This document shows positions 8,003 to 17,333 of a stretch of 64,000 nucleotides of DNA, in pieces. Below the pieces are notes generated by a model. The model had not been told where the DNA came from. It saw nothing but the letters and a program-made list of their open reading frames with translations, and did not search any database. Position 1 is the stretch's first letter. Each line of letters starts with the position of its first letter. The stretch covers positions 1-64,000 of the forward strand of contig CAWBNC010000031.1 in the NCBI GenBank assembly GCA_963789785.1, in the 5' to 3' direction. A program made the translations under genes and the position numbers. This DNA is from JAEULH01 sp963789785. Its GTDB lineage: Bacteria; Pseudomonadota; Alphaproteobacteria; Rhodospirillales; Defluviicoccaceae.

Positions 8003-8500
8003 TTACGTCCCGCTGTCGGCGACCAGGCCGAGACGTTCGTGCCATTGCGCGAGCGACTCGTCGGGGTATTCGCCAAAGGCCTTGTCGTTCGCCTCGATCC
8101 GCGGAACGACCCATGACGCTTTCGAGCCCAGCATCAGGTGCGTGCGCTCAGGCGGCGCGGGCAGATCGGTATCGATGGCGGAAGCGAAAGGATGGACGAG
8201 GTCCGGCCAATGCGGATCCCAGCACCACAGAGCACAGCCGCATTGGCCGCAGAACCGGCGTTCCAGCGAACTGGTGACCGGCTTGCCGTTGGCGTCCTCG
8301 ATTGTCGCCTGGTAGACCCGGATGTGGTTCTCGCCCTCGATCTTCAGGGACGCGAACCGGCCGCCCAGGTTGATGGCATATCCGCCGGCCCCTGCCGTCT
8401 TCCGACAGATCGAGCAGTAGCACAGCGCGAACGGGTACGGGTGCGCCAACTCGACGGAGAAGCGCACCGCCCCGCAGTGACAGGACCCCTGAAGAAGCAT
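8003..8500 (-). CDS. GFA-family zinc-binding protein
   Basis: The start at 8500 is chosen because AGGAGG lies just upstream and the protein then begins directly with the family motif GSCHCGAVRFSV. The 165-residue product carries the other cysteine pairs CYCSICRKTAGAGG and FCGQCGCALW, which bind zinc in the GFA (glutathione-dependent formaldehyde-activating, CENP-V-like) fold. Members condense glutathione with formaldehyde or have unknown substrates, so the reaction is not certain here. The gene stands alone and reads toward the truncated membrane gene. No frame problem is seen. Confidence 0.85.
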   Translation of the reverse strand: MLLQGSCHCGAVRFSVELAHPYPFALCYCSICRKTAGAGGYAINLGGRFASLKIEGENHIRVYQATIEDANGKPVTSSLERRFCGQCGCALWCWDPHWPDLVHPFASAIDTDLPAPPERTHLMLGSKASWVVPRIEANDKAFGEYPDESLAQWHERLGLVADSGT

Positions 8501-8759
8501 GAGCTGAACCCTCCTGCAAGGAATGGCACGCGTAAACAATGGCATGCGTCGACGTGAGCATATCGGTCGCAGTCGCGGATGTGGAGCGTGGCGGGCTGAT
8601 CCACAGGCGCGGCTTAACCAACGCCACGCGCGTCTCCAGGCCTTCAGGATCCGCATTCCGCTTCGCCGATCGTGGTGCAAGCGGGCAACATTCGCTCGCG
8701 CTGGCGCCATATGACAAGATCGATTGCGTAAGCTCCCGTACTGCTGGCCCGGTGCACGC

Positions 8760-8817
8760 GGGATAAGGGTGGCGTTATGAAGATCTCTGGGATAAGGGTG
8801 GCGTTATGAAGATCTCT
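8760..8817 (+). repeat. 29-bp tandem duplication covering ribosome site and start codon
   Basis: The 29 bases at 8760-8788 recur exactly at 8789-8817 with no spacer. Each copy carries an AAGGGTGG ribosome-binding sequence and an ATG. Because 29 is not a multiple of three, the first ATG (8777) reads a separate 10-codon frame that ends with TGA at 8807-8809, overlapping the true sulfatase ATG (8806) as ATGA. The duplication therefore created an upstream mini-ORF coupled to the sulfatase start. Confidence 0.9.
8777..8809 (+). CDS. 10-codon upstream mini-ORF coupled to the sulfatase gene
   Basis: The frame ATG 8777 to TGA 8807-8809 encodes the decapeptide MKISGIRVAL. Its own ribosome site is identical to that of the sulfatase gene, and its stop overlaps the sulfatase start by ATGA. 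It is produced entirely by the tandem duplication. The peptide itself probably has no function; its translation could raise or lower initiation at 8806. Confidence 0.5.
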   Translation: MKISGIRVAL

Positions 8818-11322
8818 CTTGCCGTGTTGGCCGCGGCTCTACTGCTCGCAAGCGCTGCAAGTTTATCGGCGTCGCCGCCGGCCGTTGCTGAAAACGGTCC
8901 AGCCAAGCCGGGTTCGCCAAGTGCGACCACATCCATCCCTGGCAATCAACTGCCGCCGCCGCCGCCCGGCTTCGGCGGCAAGATCGAGCGCAACGCGGCG
9001 CAGTCGGTTCCTTACTGGCCGCCACGCATCGTGCCGCCGAAAGGCGCGCCCAACATCCTCCTGATCATGACCGACGACTCTGGGTTTAGCGTCCCCAGCA
9101 CTTTCGGTGGGGTGATCCCAACCCCGGCTCTCGACCGGATCGCGCAGAATGGCCTGCGCTACACCAACTTCAATTCGACGGCACTTTGCTCGCCGACACG
9201 CGCGGCGCTGATCACGGGGCGCAACCACCATTCGTCAGGATTCGGCGTCATCGCCGAAATGGCCACCGGCTTTCCCGGCTACGACAGCATCATCACCCGC
9301 GACAAGGCAACGGTGGGCCGGATCCTGAAGGATAATGGCTACGCGACATCCTGGTTCGGCAAGGACCATAACGTTCCGCCGTTCCAGGCGAGCGCAGCGG
9401 GGCCGTTCGACAATTGGCCGGTCGGCCAGGGGTTTGACTACTTCTACGGTTTTGTTGGCGGCGACGCCAACCAATGGCAGCCCAATCTCTTCCGCAACAC
9501 GAGCGCAATCTATCCCTACGTCGGCAATCCCAAGTGGAACCTGATCACGGAGATGGCGGACGACGCGATCACGCACATGCGGCGCGTGACCGCGATCGAC
9601 CCGGATCAGCCCTGGTTCATTTACTACGTGCCCGGCGGGACACACGCGCCGCACCACCCGACGCCGGAATGGATCAAGAAGATCAGCGACATGCACCTCT
9701 TTGACGAGGGCTGGAACAAGCTGCGCGAGACGATCTACGCCAACCAGAAACGCCTCGGGGTCATTCCGCCGGATGCCAAGATGACGCCGTGGCCCGATGA
9801 CCTACTGAAGCGCTGGGAACAGCTAACCCCTGATGAGAAGAAGATGTTCACACGGCAGGTTGACGTCTTCGCCGCCTACGCCGCCTACACCGACCACGAA
9901 ATCGGCCGCGTCATTGACGAAGTGGAGCGGCAAGGCAAGCTCGACAACACCCTGATCATCTATATCAATGGGGACAACGGCACCAGTTCCGAAGGCACGC
10001 ACGTGGGGACGCCAAACGAAGTAGCGATGTTCAACGGCGTTGTCGTGCCGGTCGAAGACCAGCTCAAGAATTTTTATGATGTCTGGGGATCGGACAAGAC
10101 GTATCCGCACATGGCCATCGGCTGGGCATGGGCGTTCGATACACCTTTCTCGTGGGTCAAACAGGTGGCATCCCATTTCGGCGGCATACGTCAGGGTATG
10201 GCAATCTCCTGGCCGAAGGTGATCACCGACAAGGGCGGCATCCGCAATCAGTTCCACCACATCATTGATGTCGTGCCGACGATCCTCGATGCCGCCAGAA
10301 TCAAGCAGCCCGAAGTTGTCGACGGCATCAAACAGAGCCCGATCGAAGGCGTCAGCATGGCCTATACATTCGACAAGGCCAACGCGACCGCGCCGTCGAC
10401 GCACAAAACCCAGTACTTTGAGATGTTCGGCGACCATGCGATCTACCACGATGGCTGGATGGCCAGCACCAAGGTCATGCGGCCACCGTGGGTGACCTTC
10501 GGCCCAGCCCTGCTCGATCCGGCCGGGTTCCCGTGGGAACTCTATCAGGTCAGCAAGGACTGGACCCAGGCGGAGAACGTTGCCGACAAGTACCCGCAAA
10601 AGCTCAAGGAGTTGCAGGACCTTTTCTGGGCGGAAGCGAAGAAGTACCAGGTCCTGCCGCTGGACGCCTCCATATCCGCACGGCTGGTCACGCCGCGTCC
10701 GAGCCTTGCTGCCGGACGGAATGAGTTCGCCTGGTCTGGCGAGATCACCGGCACGCCGAACGGCGACGCTCCGTCCATCCTCAATTCCTCGTATACGTTC
10801 AAGGCCGATGTCGTTGTCCCCGAGGGAGGCGCCGACGGCATGATCGTGACCCAGGGCGGCCGGTTCGCTGGCTACGGCTTTTACGTGCTGAAGGGCAAGC
10901 CGGTGTTTCTGTGGAATTTGGTCGATCTCCAGCGGGTCCGTTGGGAAGGCCCTGATGCGCTGACACCGGGCAAGCATACGCTCGAGTTCGACTTCAAGTA
11001 CGACGGCCTCGGCATGGGCACGCTCGCCTTCAACAATTTCTCCGGCATTGGCCGCGGCGGCACGGGCGTGCTGAAGGCGGACGGCAAGGTCGTTGCGGAA
11101 CGGAAGATGGAACGGACTTTGCCGCTCATCCTGCAGTGGGACGAGAATTTTGACATCGGCGCCGATACCGGCACGCCCGTCGACGATGCCGACTATCAGG
11201 TTCCGTTCCGCTTCAACGGGACGCTGGACAAGCTGACGCTCACGATCGATCGACCGCAGCTGACAGCTGAAGATGAAAAGCGCTTGATGCAGGCGCAACG
11301 CAACAATAAGACCAGTGAGTAA
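8806..11322 (+). CDS. Periplasmic type I arylsulfatase
   Basis: The 838-residue protein begins with a clear signal peptide (residues 1-23, MKISLAVLAAALLL...) and a proline-rich linker. The sulfatase core starts at PNILLIMTDDSG, where Asp90 and Asp91 would bind the metal. The signature C-S-P-T-R begins at Cys128, the residue converted to formylglycine, and TGRNHH follows. A C-terminal beta-rich extension of about 200 residues (ANNKT-type end) is usual in this large arylsulfatase A-like group. It would release sulfate from organic sulfate esters in the periplasm. It depends on a formylglycine-generating enzyme, not seen here. The mscS-family gene starts 23 bases after its stop, suggesting co-transcription. 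Confidence 0.92.
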   Translation: MKISLAVLAAALLLASAASLSASPPAVAENGPAKPGSPSATTSIPGNQLPPPPPGFGGKIERNAAQSVPYWPPRIVPPKGAPNILLIMTDDSGFSVPSTFGGVIPTPALDRIAQNGLRYTNFNSTALCSPTRAALITGRNHHSSGFGVIAEMATGFPGYDSIITRDKATVGRILKDNGYATSWFGKDHNVPPFQASAAGPFDNWPVGQGFDYFYGFVGGDANQWQPNLFRNTSAIYPYVGNPKWNLITEMADDAITHMRRVTAIDPDQPWFIYYVPGGTHAPHHPTPEWIKKISDMHLFDEGWNKLRETIYANQKRLGVIPPDAKMTPWPDDLLKRWEQLTPDEKKMFTRQVDVFAAYAAYTDHEIGRVIDEVERQGKLDNTLIIYINGDNGTSSEGTHVGTPNEVAMFNGVVVPVEDQLKNFYDVWGSDKTYPHMAIGWAWAFDTPFSWVKQVASHFGGIRQGMAISWPKVITDKGGIRNQFHHIIDVVPTILDAARIKQPEVVDGIKQSPIEGVSMAYTFDKANATAPSTHKTQYFEMFGDHAIYHDGWMASTKVMRPPWVTFGPALLDPAGFPWELYQVSKDWTQAENVADKYPQKLKELQDLFWAEAKKYQVLPLDASISARLVTPRPSLAAGRNEFAWSGEITGTPNGDAPSILNSSYTFKADVVVPEGGADGMIVTQGGRFAGYGFYVLKGKPVFLWNLVDLQRVRWEGPDALTPGKHTLEFDFKYDGLGMGTLAFNNFSGIGRGGTGVLKADGKVVAERKMERTLPLILQWDENFDIGADTGTPVDDADYQVPFRFNGTLDKLTLTIDRPQLTAEDEKRLMQAQRNNKTSE

Positions 11323-11345
11323 AGCCTGAAGTTTCGGAAGACGCT

Positions 11346-13112
11346 ATGGGCGGCGCCTTCCGTCATCTCACCGCGGCAACTGTGTTCCTTCTCCTCGCCT
11401 GCCTGGTGTTCTTTCAGTGGAACACCCAGTCGTTCGCGCAGGACGCGTTTTTGGGGCTCGACGCCGAACCCCTGCAGCCTGCGGACACATCAAGCCCCCG
11501 CGACAGCCTGCGCAGCTTTGATGACGGCATCAGCGCCGCGATGCGGGCCTGGCGCGATGGCAAGCCGTTGCCGGAGGTGATCGGCCCGGGCCGCAGGGCG
11601 CTCGAAACGATCGATTTCAGTCAGCTCCCGGAACGGGGCCGCTTTGCCCGGGAGATCGAGACCGCCCTGCTGCTGAAGGAGGTTCTCGACCGGATCAAGC
11701 TGCCGCCGGTGGACGAAATTCCCGGCGCGGAGGCGGTCAACAGCAAGGACGACCCGCTCACGCGCTGGACGATTCCGAAAACGAGAATAACGATCAAGCT
11801 AGTCGCGAGTGGACCCCAGGCGGGCGAGTTCCTGTTCACTGCCGACACCGTCAGCCGCCTTGCCGACTACTACGCGGCGGCGAAAAACATGCCCTACAAG
11901 CCCGGCGCCCTGGTCGGCATCTACGAGGAGTATGCCCACAGTTCGGGATTGATTTTGCCGCGGTCATGGACAAGCGCGTTTCCCGCCTGGGCAAGAACAC
12001 TCGTTTTCGGGGAGGCCCTGTGGCAGTGGCTCGGCCTGGCGCTGGTCGTCGCACTGGCGATCTTCGTTGTCCGCTGGTTCCTTCAATGGGGACGGCGTTG
12101 GGACGGGCGGTTTCTGAACAACCGCGTCGGGAAGCGCTTCGGCGTGCCTCTGGCGATCCTGGCGGCCGTCGTTGTCATCTATCTCACGCGTTTCGTCATT
12201 CTTTACGTTCTGGGGTTCACCAGCGACGCCTGGACGCCGTTGTCGACCCTGGTCTGGCTGCTCATTTTCGGCGGGGCCGGGTGGCTCATCGTACTGATGA
12301 CCGACCGGGTGGCCGATGCCGTCAACGACGCACGAAGAAGCAGGGCCGGCAGCATAGACAGTCAGCTCGTCCGCATCGTCCTGCGCCTGGTAAGCCTCGT
12401 CATCCTCGTGCTTCTGGTTGTCTATGCCGCGGGGTTTTTCGGCATTCCGCTTACGCCGGTCGTTGCCAGCCTCGGCGTCGGCGGCCTTGCGATCGCCCTT
12501 GCGGTCCGGCCGACGCTGGAGAACATCATCGGCGGCTTGACCCTGTTTGCCGACAAGCCGGTTCGCATTGGCGATTTCTGCCGTTTCGGCAACGAGGACG
12601 CGACGGTCGAAGAAATCGGTCTGCGCTCGACCCGGCTACGCAAGATTGACGACACGGTCGTGAGCGTCCCCAACTCGGATTTTTCACAGCGCGAACTGAC
12701 CAATTACACCCGGCGCCGGCGGCGCCTTTACCAGATGACGGTTGGCCTGCGCTACGAGACGACGGCGGATCAGCTTCGCGATGTCATTTCCAGATTGCAT
12801 GACATGCTGCGCGATCACCCTAAGGCTCTGCACGACAAGCTGCATGTGCGCTTCGACGGTTTCAGCGCGTATTCCCTCGATGTCGCGGTTTTCGTCTATC
12901 TCCGCGCGACCGACTGGCTTGAGTATCTCGAGACCCGCGAGGATATCAATTTCAGGATCATGACCATCGTTCAGGAGGCAGGTGCGGGCTTCGCCTTTCC
13001 GTCTCAGACCCTGTATCTTACTCACGACGCTGCGGCCGAGCCGCACCCAGCATGCGGGACAGCCGCTGACTTGCGTGCAACACCGGCGGCGCATTCCGTT
13101 GCCGCGCGCTAA
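11346..13112 (+). CDS. MscS-family mechanosensitive channel
   Basis: The 588-residue protein has a signal-like N-terminal segment ending FAQDA, a periplasmic domain of about 190 residues, and several membrane spans from residue 215. The MscS signature follows: PVVASLGVGGLAIALAVRPT (pore-lining helix rich in Gly and Ala), then IGGLTLFADKPVRIGDFC and VSVPNSDFSQRELTNY. Such channels open under membrane tension and release solutes. It follows the sulfatase gene at short distance in the same direction, so the two probably form an operon, though a functional link is not obvious. Confidence 0.88.
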   Translation: MGGAFRHLTAATVFLLLACLVFFQWNTQSFAQDAFLGLDAEPLQPADTSSPRDSLRSFDDGISAAMRAWRDGKPLPEVIGPGRRALETIDFSQLPERGRFAREIETALLLKEVLDRIKLPPVDEIPGAEAVNSKDDPLTRWTIPKTRITIKLVASGPQAGEFLFTADTVSRLADYYAAAKNMPYKPGALVGIYEEYAHSSGLILPRSWTSAFPAWARTLVFGEALWQWLGLALVVALAIFVVRWFLQWGRRWDGRFLNNRVGKRFGVPLAILAAVVVIYLTRFVILYVLGFTSDAWTPLSTLVWLLIFGGAGWLIVLMTDRVADAVNDARRSRAGSIDSQLVRIVLRLVSLVILVLLVVYAAGFFGIPLTPVVASLGVGGLAIALAVRPTLENIIGGLTLFADKPVRIGDFCRFGNEDATVEEIGLRSTRLRKIDDTVVSVPNSDFSQRELTNYTRRRRRLYQMTVGLRYETTADQLRDVISRLHDMLRDHPKALHDKLHVRFDGFSAYSLDVAVFVYLRATDWLEYLETREDINFRIMTIVQEAGAGFAFPSQTLYLTHDAAAEPHPACGTAADLRATPAAHSVAAR

Positions 13113-13190
13113 AGGCTTTCCTGCTATTCTGGGTTCGTCATCTTATTGGTTGTGTCCAGGCACGCTGAGTCCGGCCGCGGAGGGCGGCGA

Positions 13191-13279
13191 TTAGCTAGCC
13201 TGCAGCTTGCGCCCTGCAGCGGCCTTGCCGAGAACCAGCGCCAGCAACAGCGCCAAGCCTGACGCAATCCACCCCCACC
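13191..13279 (-). pseudogene. 3' remnant of a membrane-anchored protein cut by IS21
   Basis: Immediately outside the left end of the second IS21 element the minus strand reads WGWIASGLALLLALVLGKAA, then a short basic tail and a stop at 13191. That is a typical C-terminal membrane helix. It does not continue the AraC-type gene found outside the other end of the same IS21, so the two flanks come from different genes. The rest of this gene is not in the window. Confidence 0.45.
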
Positions 13280-13430
13280 TGTCAGTACCGGATGAATTCT
13301 CCCTGATTGTGCCGATTGAAAATTCCCTGATTGGCGTTTGATGACCCGCTCTGCCGGGACGCATCCCGGCAGAGCGGATGGCCGATCGATCGCCGATGAT
13401 GGTTCCCGCCAGAACGACGGGAGCGAGGCG

Positions 13431-14696
13431 GTGGTCAAAATTGGGGAGCTCATGATGATACTCGACCTTCATCGACAGGGATTGTCCGTCGCCACGATCG
13501 CGCGGGAGACGGGCAAGGACGTGAAGACCATCCGCCGGCACATCGCCCGCGGCCTGGAGCCGCCGGTCTACGGGCCGAGACCGCCGCAGGCGTGCCGCCT
13601 CGATCCGTACAAGTCGTATCTGCAAGAGCGGATCGCAGCCTATCCGCAGCTGAGCGGCCGGCGCCTGCTGCGCGAGGTTCGCGCTCTTGGCTACGACGGC
13701 GGCTATACCGCGATCACCGACTTCCTGCGCACCGCCCGTCCACCGGCGACGCCGCCGTTCGAGGTCCGCTTCGAGACGCCGCCGGGCCGCCAGGCGCAGG
13801 TCGATTTCGCCCAGTTCCAGGTGGTCTTCACCGACGAGCCGGATGTGACGCGGATCGTCTGGCTGTTCTCGCTGGTGCTCGGCTCCAGCCGCTGGCTGTG
13901 GGCGCGCTTCGTCCTGCATCAGGATCTGCAGACAGTCCTGCGCTGCCACATCGCGGCGTTCGCCGACCTCGGTGGCGTGCCGGAGCAGATCCTCTATGAC
14001 CGGATGAAGACCGCCGTCATCGGCGAGGCGGCGGAAGGTGGCATCGTCTACAATCGCACGCTGCTCGATTTCGCCGGCCATTACCACTTTCACCCGAAAG
14101 CCTGCCGGCCCTATCGGGCAAAAACCAAGGGCAAGGTGGAGCGGCCGTTCCGCTACATCCGCCAGGACTTCTTCCTCGGTCGGACGTTCCGCAATCTCGA
14201 CGACCTGAACGCCCAGCTCGCCGACTGGCTCGCAACCGTGGCCAACGTGCGTGTCCACGCGACGACCCGCCGGGTGGTGGCCGAAGCCTTCGCCGAAGAG
14301 AAGCCGAAGCTGCAGGAGCTGCCGCCCGTGCCGTTCGGATCGGTGCTCAAACTGGAGCGTCGCGTCTCGCACGAGGGTATGGTCTCGGTCGGCGGCAATC
14401 TTTACAGCGTTCCTGACACCACCCGAAAGCGCCTCGTCGAGGTGCACACGCTGGCCGACGAGATCCGCATCTTCGAGGATGGGACGCCGATCGCCACCCA
14501 TCCCGTGCTCGAAGGACGCGGCCAGCGACGGGTCGCCCCCGGTCACCGGAAACTGCGCGTCGTCGCCGAACATGCAGAAACCACCGCCGATACCACGCTG
14601 ATCGCCGCCCGCCCCGGCGAGCGCGTCGCCCGCCACTCGCTCGCCGTTTACGCGGCCGTCGGCCGCCGTCTCGCCGGCCGGGGAGAGCGGGCATGA
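13431..14696 (+). CDS. istA: IstA transposase of IS21 element
   Basis: The start is taken as GTG 13431 (VVKIGELMMILDLHRQ), preceded by GGGAGCGAGG; a longer frame opens at 13338. The N-terminal helix-turn-helix (SVATIARETGKDVKTIRRH) is followed by the integrase core with the catalytic Asp in QVDFAQ, the second Asp in YDRMK and the Glu in GKVERPF. The C-terminal part (VSVGGNLYSVPD) is complete. The frame is uninterrupted, so the element may still be active. Confidence 0.92.
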   Translation: MVKIGELMMILDLHRQGLSVATIARETGKDVKTIRRHIARGLEPPVYGPRPPQACRLDPYKSYLQERIAAYPQLSGRRLLREVRALGYDGGYTAITDFLRTARPPATPPFEVRFETPPGRQAQVDFAQFQVVFTDEPDVTRIVWLFSLVLGSSRWLWARFVLHQDLQTVLRCHIAAFADLGGVPEQILYDRMKTAVIGEAAEGGIVYNRTLLDFAGHYHFHPKACRPYRAKTKGKVERPFRYIRQDFFLGRTFRNLDDLNAQLADWLATVANVRVHATTRRVVAEAFAEEKPKLQELPPVPFGSVLKLERRVSHEGMVSVGGNLYSVPDTTRKRLVEVHTLADEIRIFEDGTPIATHPVLEGRGQRRVAPGHRKLRVVAEHAETTADTTLIAARPGERVARHSLAVYAAVGRRLAGRGERA

Positions 14697-15565
14697 CCGC
14701 CGCACCCGAATTCGTCCCGGCCATCCTGGATCGGATCCGCCGCACCCTGGTCGGCCTGAGGATGCCCCGTGCGCTGGAAGTCCTCGATCGGACGGTCCGC
14801 CAGCTCGAACGCGGCGAGGTGTCGGCACTGGACGCCATCGATACCCTGCTCGCCGAGGAACTGACCGTGCGCGAGAGCCGGCGCATCAAGACGGCGCTGG
14901 TGATGGCCCGGCTCACCGCCGTCAAGACGCTCGCTGGCTTCGACTTCTCCTTCCAACCCTCGCTCGATCGCGACCGTATCCTCGCCTTGGCCCAGCTCGA
15001 GTTCATTAACCGCAACGAGGTGCTTCATGTTCTCGGCCCTCCCGGCACCGGCAAATCGCACCTGGCGGTGGCGCTCGGCGTCGAGGCGGTGAAGGCCGGC
15101 CGCAGCGTCTATTTCTCGACGCTTGCCGACATCATCGCCTCGCTGGCCAAGGCTGAACGAGAGGGATGCCTGCGCGAACGCATCCGCTGGCTTGCCCGCG
15201 CTGCGCTGCTCATCGTCGATGAGATCGGCTACCTGCCGGTCATCCCCGGCGGTGGCAACCTGTTCTTCCAACTGGTCAACGCCCGATACGAGAAGGGGGC
15301 GATGATCCTCACTTCCAACCGCGGTTTCGCCGAATGGGGCGACGTCTTCGGCGATCCGGTCGTCGCCACGGCACTGCTCGATCGGCTTCTCCATCACGCC
15401 GTCGTCATCCAGATCGAGGGATCGAGCTATCAACTCCGCCAGCACGCAGACCTCGTCCCAGAGCACCTCCGCTGCAGAGTGTCGATCACCCCACCAGCGG
15501 CGCAGTCGCCACGACGCCGCGGCCGGCCGCCGAAAAACAGGAGCCTCGATCAACACCCCGGCTGA
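14693..15565 (+). CDS. istB: IstB ATPase of IS21 element
   Basis: Start ATG 14693 overlaps the istA stop (ATGA). The 290-residue AAA+ protein has Walker A LGPPGTGKSHLA, Walker B LLIVDEIGYLP, the NLFFQLVNARYE segment and the sensor region TSNRGFAEWG. The C-terminus has a longer basic tail (RRRGRPPKNR) than the minimal family. It works with IstA in target choice and transposition. Intact. Confidence 0.92.
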   Translation: MTAAPEFVPAILDRIRRTLVGLRMPRALEVLDRTVRQLERGEVSALDAIDTLLAEELTVRESRRIKTALVMARLTAVKTLAGFDFSFQPSLDRDRILALAQLEFINRNEVLHVLGPPGTGKSHLAVALGVEAVKAGRSVYFSTLADIIASLAKAEREGCLRERIRWLARAALLIVDEIGYLPVIPGGGNLFFQLVNARYEKGAMILTSNRGFAEWGDVFGDPVVATALLDRLLHHAVVIQIEGSSYQLRQHADLVPEHLRCRVSITPPAAQSPRRRGRPPKNRSLDQHPG

Positions 15566-16015
15566 TCACCGACACCCTGCCAACCAGGGATTTTTCGTCC
15601 GGCACTTCCAGGGAAAATTCAATCGGCGTTGACAGTCGCCGAGCTCGAAGGCGATATCTACGATCTTGAGGTCCTTATTGCGCAGCAGCCGCTTGGCCAT
15701 CTCGAACCGCGCCTCTTCGACCAGGGCGGAATATGTTCGTCCGCATTCGCTCAAGGCGCCGCTGCAAAGTCCGTGGGCTCATCCCTCCTGACTCGGCAAC
15801 CGCGTTCAGGGTTGGGCTTCCCAGCGGCAGCATGTACGTGATCAACTGACACAGAGAACCTCCGAAATCGGCCGCCGGGGCAGTGTCTTGCAGCCCCGCC
15901 ATAACTTCATCCGGCGACTGGACTGTCGACCGAAATATTGGAGGGTTTCTTCAAGCAGCGCGTTGTCGAAAACAACGGTCCAGCAGTCCGCGCCGCGATG
16001 GCACGGGACGCTTAG

Positions 16016-17333
16016 CAGGCTGCTGAAAAGGGTGGCGGTTTTTGCGCGTTCGTGATTCCTGATCTCGGGTTGGTGGTGATTGGAGGTCGGGATGCGCGGG
16101 AGCGACACGGTTCGTGGGAGGCTGTTCAGCTATGTGGACCTGGAGAAGCGGGTCCGTGCGGATCATCCGCTGCGGGTGATCCGCGGCATTGTCAACGCGA
16201 CGCTGGCCGGGCTCTCGGGTGAGTTCGACGGGCTGTATTCGCCCCATGGCCGCGAGTCGATCCCGCCGGAGCGGCTGCTGCGGGCGCTCTTGTTGCAGGC
16301 GTTCTATTCGATCCGCTCGGAGCGGCAACTGGTGGAGCGGATCGAGTTCGACCTTCTGTTCCGCTGGTTCGTCGGCCTGGGCGTCGACGATCCGGTGTGG
16401 GATGCGACGACCTTTACCAAGAACCGCGACCGGCTGCTGGAAGGCGATGTGGCGGTGAAGTTTCTGGCCGGGGTGCTGGCGCAGCCGCAGGTGAAGACGC
16501 TCTTGTCCGGCGAGCACTTTTCGGTGGACGGCACGCTGCTGGAGGCCTGGGCCAGCACCAAGAGCTTCCGCCCCAAGGACGGCTCCGGAGCGCCGCCGGA
16601 TGCGGGACGCAATGGCGAGCAGGACTTCCGCGGGCAGAAGCGCGGCAACGAGACGCATGCGTCTGCCACCGATCCGGATGCCAGGCTCTACCGCAAGGGC
16701 CGCGGCAAGGAGGCGAAGCTCTGCTTCATGGGGCATGCGCTGATGGAGAACCGCAACGGGCTGATCGTCGGCGCCGTCGCCACCCGCGCCTCGGGCCACG
16801 CCGAGCGGCTGGCCGCCGTGGAGCTGATCACGCCGCACGCGGAGGCGCCGGGGCGGCCGGAGCCGATCACGCTGGGCGCCGACAAGGGGTACGACGCCCA
16901 GGACTTCATAGCCGAGCTGGGCGAGATCGACGTCACCGCGCACGTGGCGCAGAACCTCAGCGGCCGGCGCTCGGCGATCGACGACGAGACGGCGCGCGAT
17001 CCCGGCTACACGGTCAGCCTGCGCATCCGCAAGCGCATCGAGGAGGCCTTCGGCTGGGCCAAGACCATCGCCGGGCTCAGCAAGGCCCGCCACCGCGGGC
17101 TGGCGAAGATCGACTGGCAGTTCACCTTCGCCATGGCCGCCTACAATCTCGTCCGGCTGCCAAAGCTGCTCAAAGCCCCGGCTTGACGGCCGGACTCCGT
17201 CCGGAGTGTCCTCAGCGCCCGAAAACTCCCGGCCAAACGACGGTAGCAACGACGGTAGCCAGCATCAGCGCAAGCAAATGACCCCACACCAACCGCGAAG
17301 ATCCGGGCAACCAGGCGCCATTTCAGCAGCCTG
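16016..17333 (+). mobile_element. IS5-like element with 4-bp TTAG target duplication
   Basis: The ends are CAGGCTGCTGAAA inverted repeats: 16016-16028 and the complement at 17321-17333. The element is flanked on both sides by TTAG (16012-16015 and 17334-17337), which is the target duplication. It is 1318 bases long and holds one transposase gene. It sits inside the AraC-type gene, and the clean duplication shows simple insertion, later than or independent of the frameshifts in that gene. Confidence 0.92.
16092..17186 (+). CDS. IS5-superfamily transposase
   Basis: ATG 16092 follows GGAGG by five bases. The product (about 364 residues) has the N-terminal segment typical of DUF772-type IS5/IS1182 transposases (LYSPHGRESIPPERLLRALL) and catalytic-domain motifs SVDGTLLEAWASTKSF, GADKGYDAQDF and RIRKRIEEAFGWAKT, which carry the expected D, D and E. 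The frame is complete, so the element is probably transposition-competent. Subgroup naming (IS5 versus IS1182) is uncertain. Confidence 0.88.
   Translation: MRGSDTVRGRLFSYVDLEKRVRADHPLRVIRGIVNATLAGLSGEFDGLYSPHGRESIPPERLLRALLLQAFYSIRSERQLVERIEFDLLFRWFVGLGVDDPVWDATTFTKNRDRLLEGDVAVKFLAGVLAQPQVKTLLSGEHFSVDGTLLEAWASTKSFRPKDGSGAPPDAGRNGEQDFRGQKRGNETHASATDPDARLYRKGRGKEAKLCFMGHALMENRNGLIVGAVATRASGHAERLAAVELITPHAEAPGRPEPITLGADKGYDAQDFIAELGEIDVTAHVAQNLSGRRSAIDDETARDPGYTVSLRIRKRIEEAFGWAKTIAGLSKARHRGLAKIDWQFTFAMAAYNLVRLPKLLKAPA

Larger units (their letters stand above)
13280..15634 (+). mobile_element. Intact IS21-family element
   Basis: The left end begins TGTCAGTACCGGATGAATTC at 13280. The right end, read inward from 15634, begins TGTCAACGCCGATTGAATTT. 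Both ends continue with a second copy of a GTGCCG...TCCCTG block, giving about 50 bases of related ends. Inside are istA and istB overlapping as ATGA. No target duplication flanks it (bases before 13280 and after 15634 differ), and the outer sequences belong to unrelated genes, so recombination between copies has probably happened since insertion. It is unrelated in sequence to the defective IS21 at 5400-7215. Confidence 0.9.

Noticed and set aside
9823..11298. 491-codon frame antisense to the sulfatase gene
   Set aside because: Composition is that of a complement frame of a GC-rich gene; the sulfatase on the other strand has full family motifs.
13191..14828. 545-codon minus-strand frame over istA
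   Set aside because: Only its last 30 codons outside the IS look like protein; the rest is antisense to istA.
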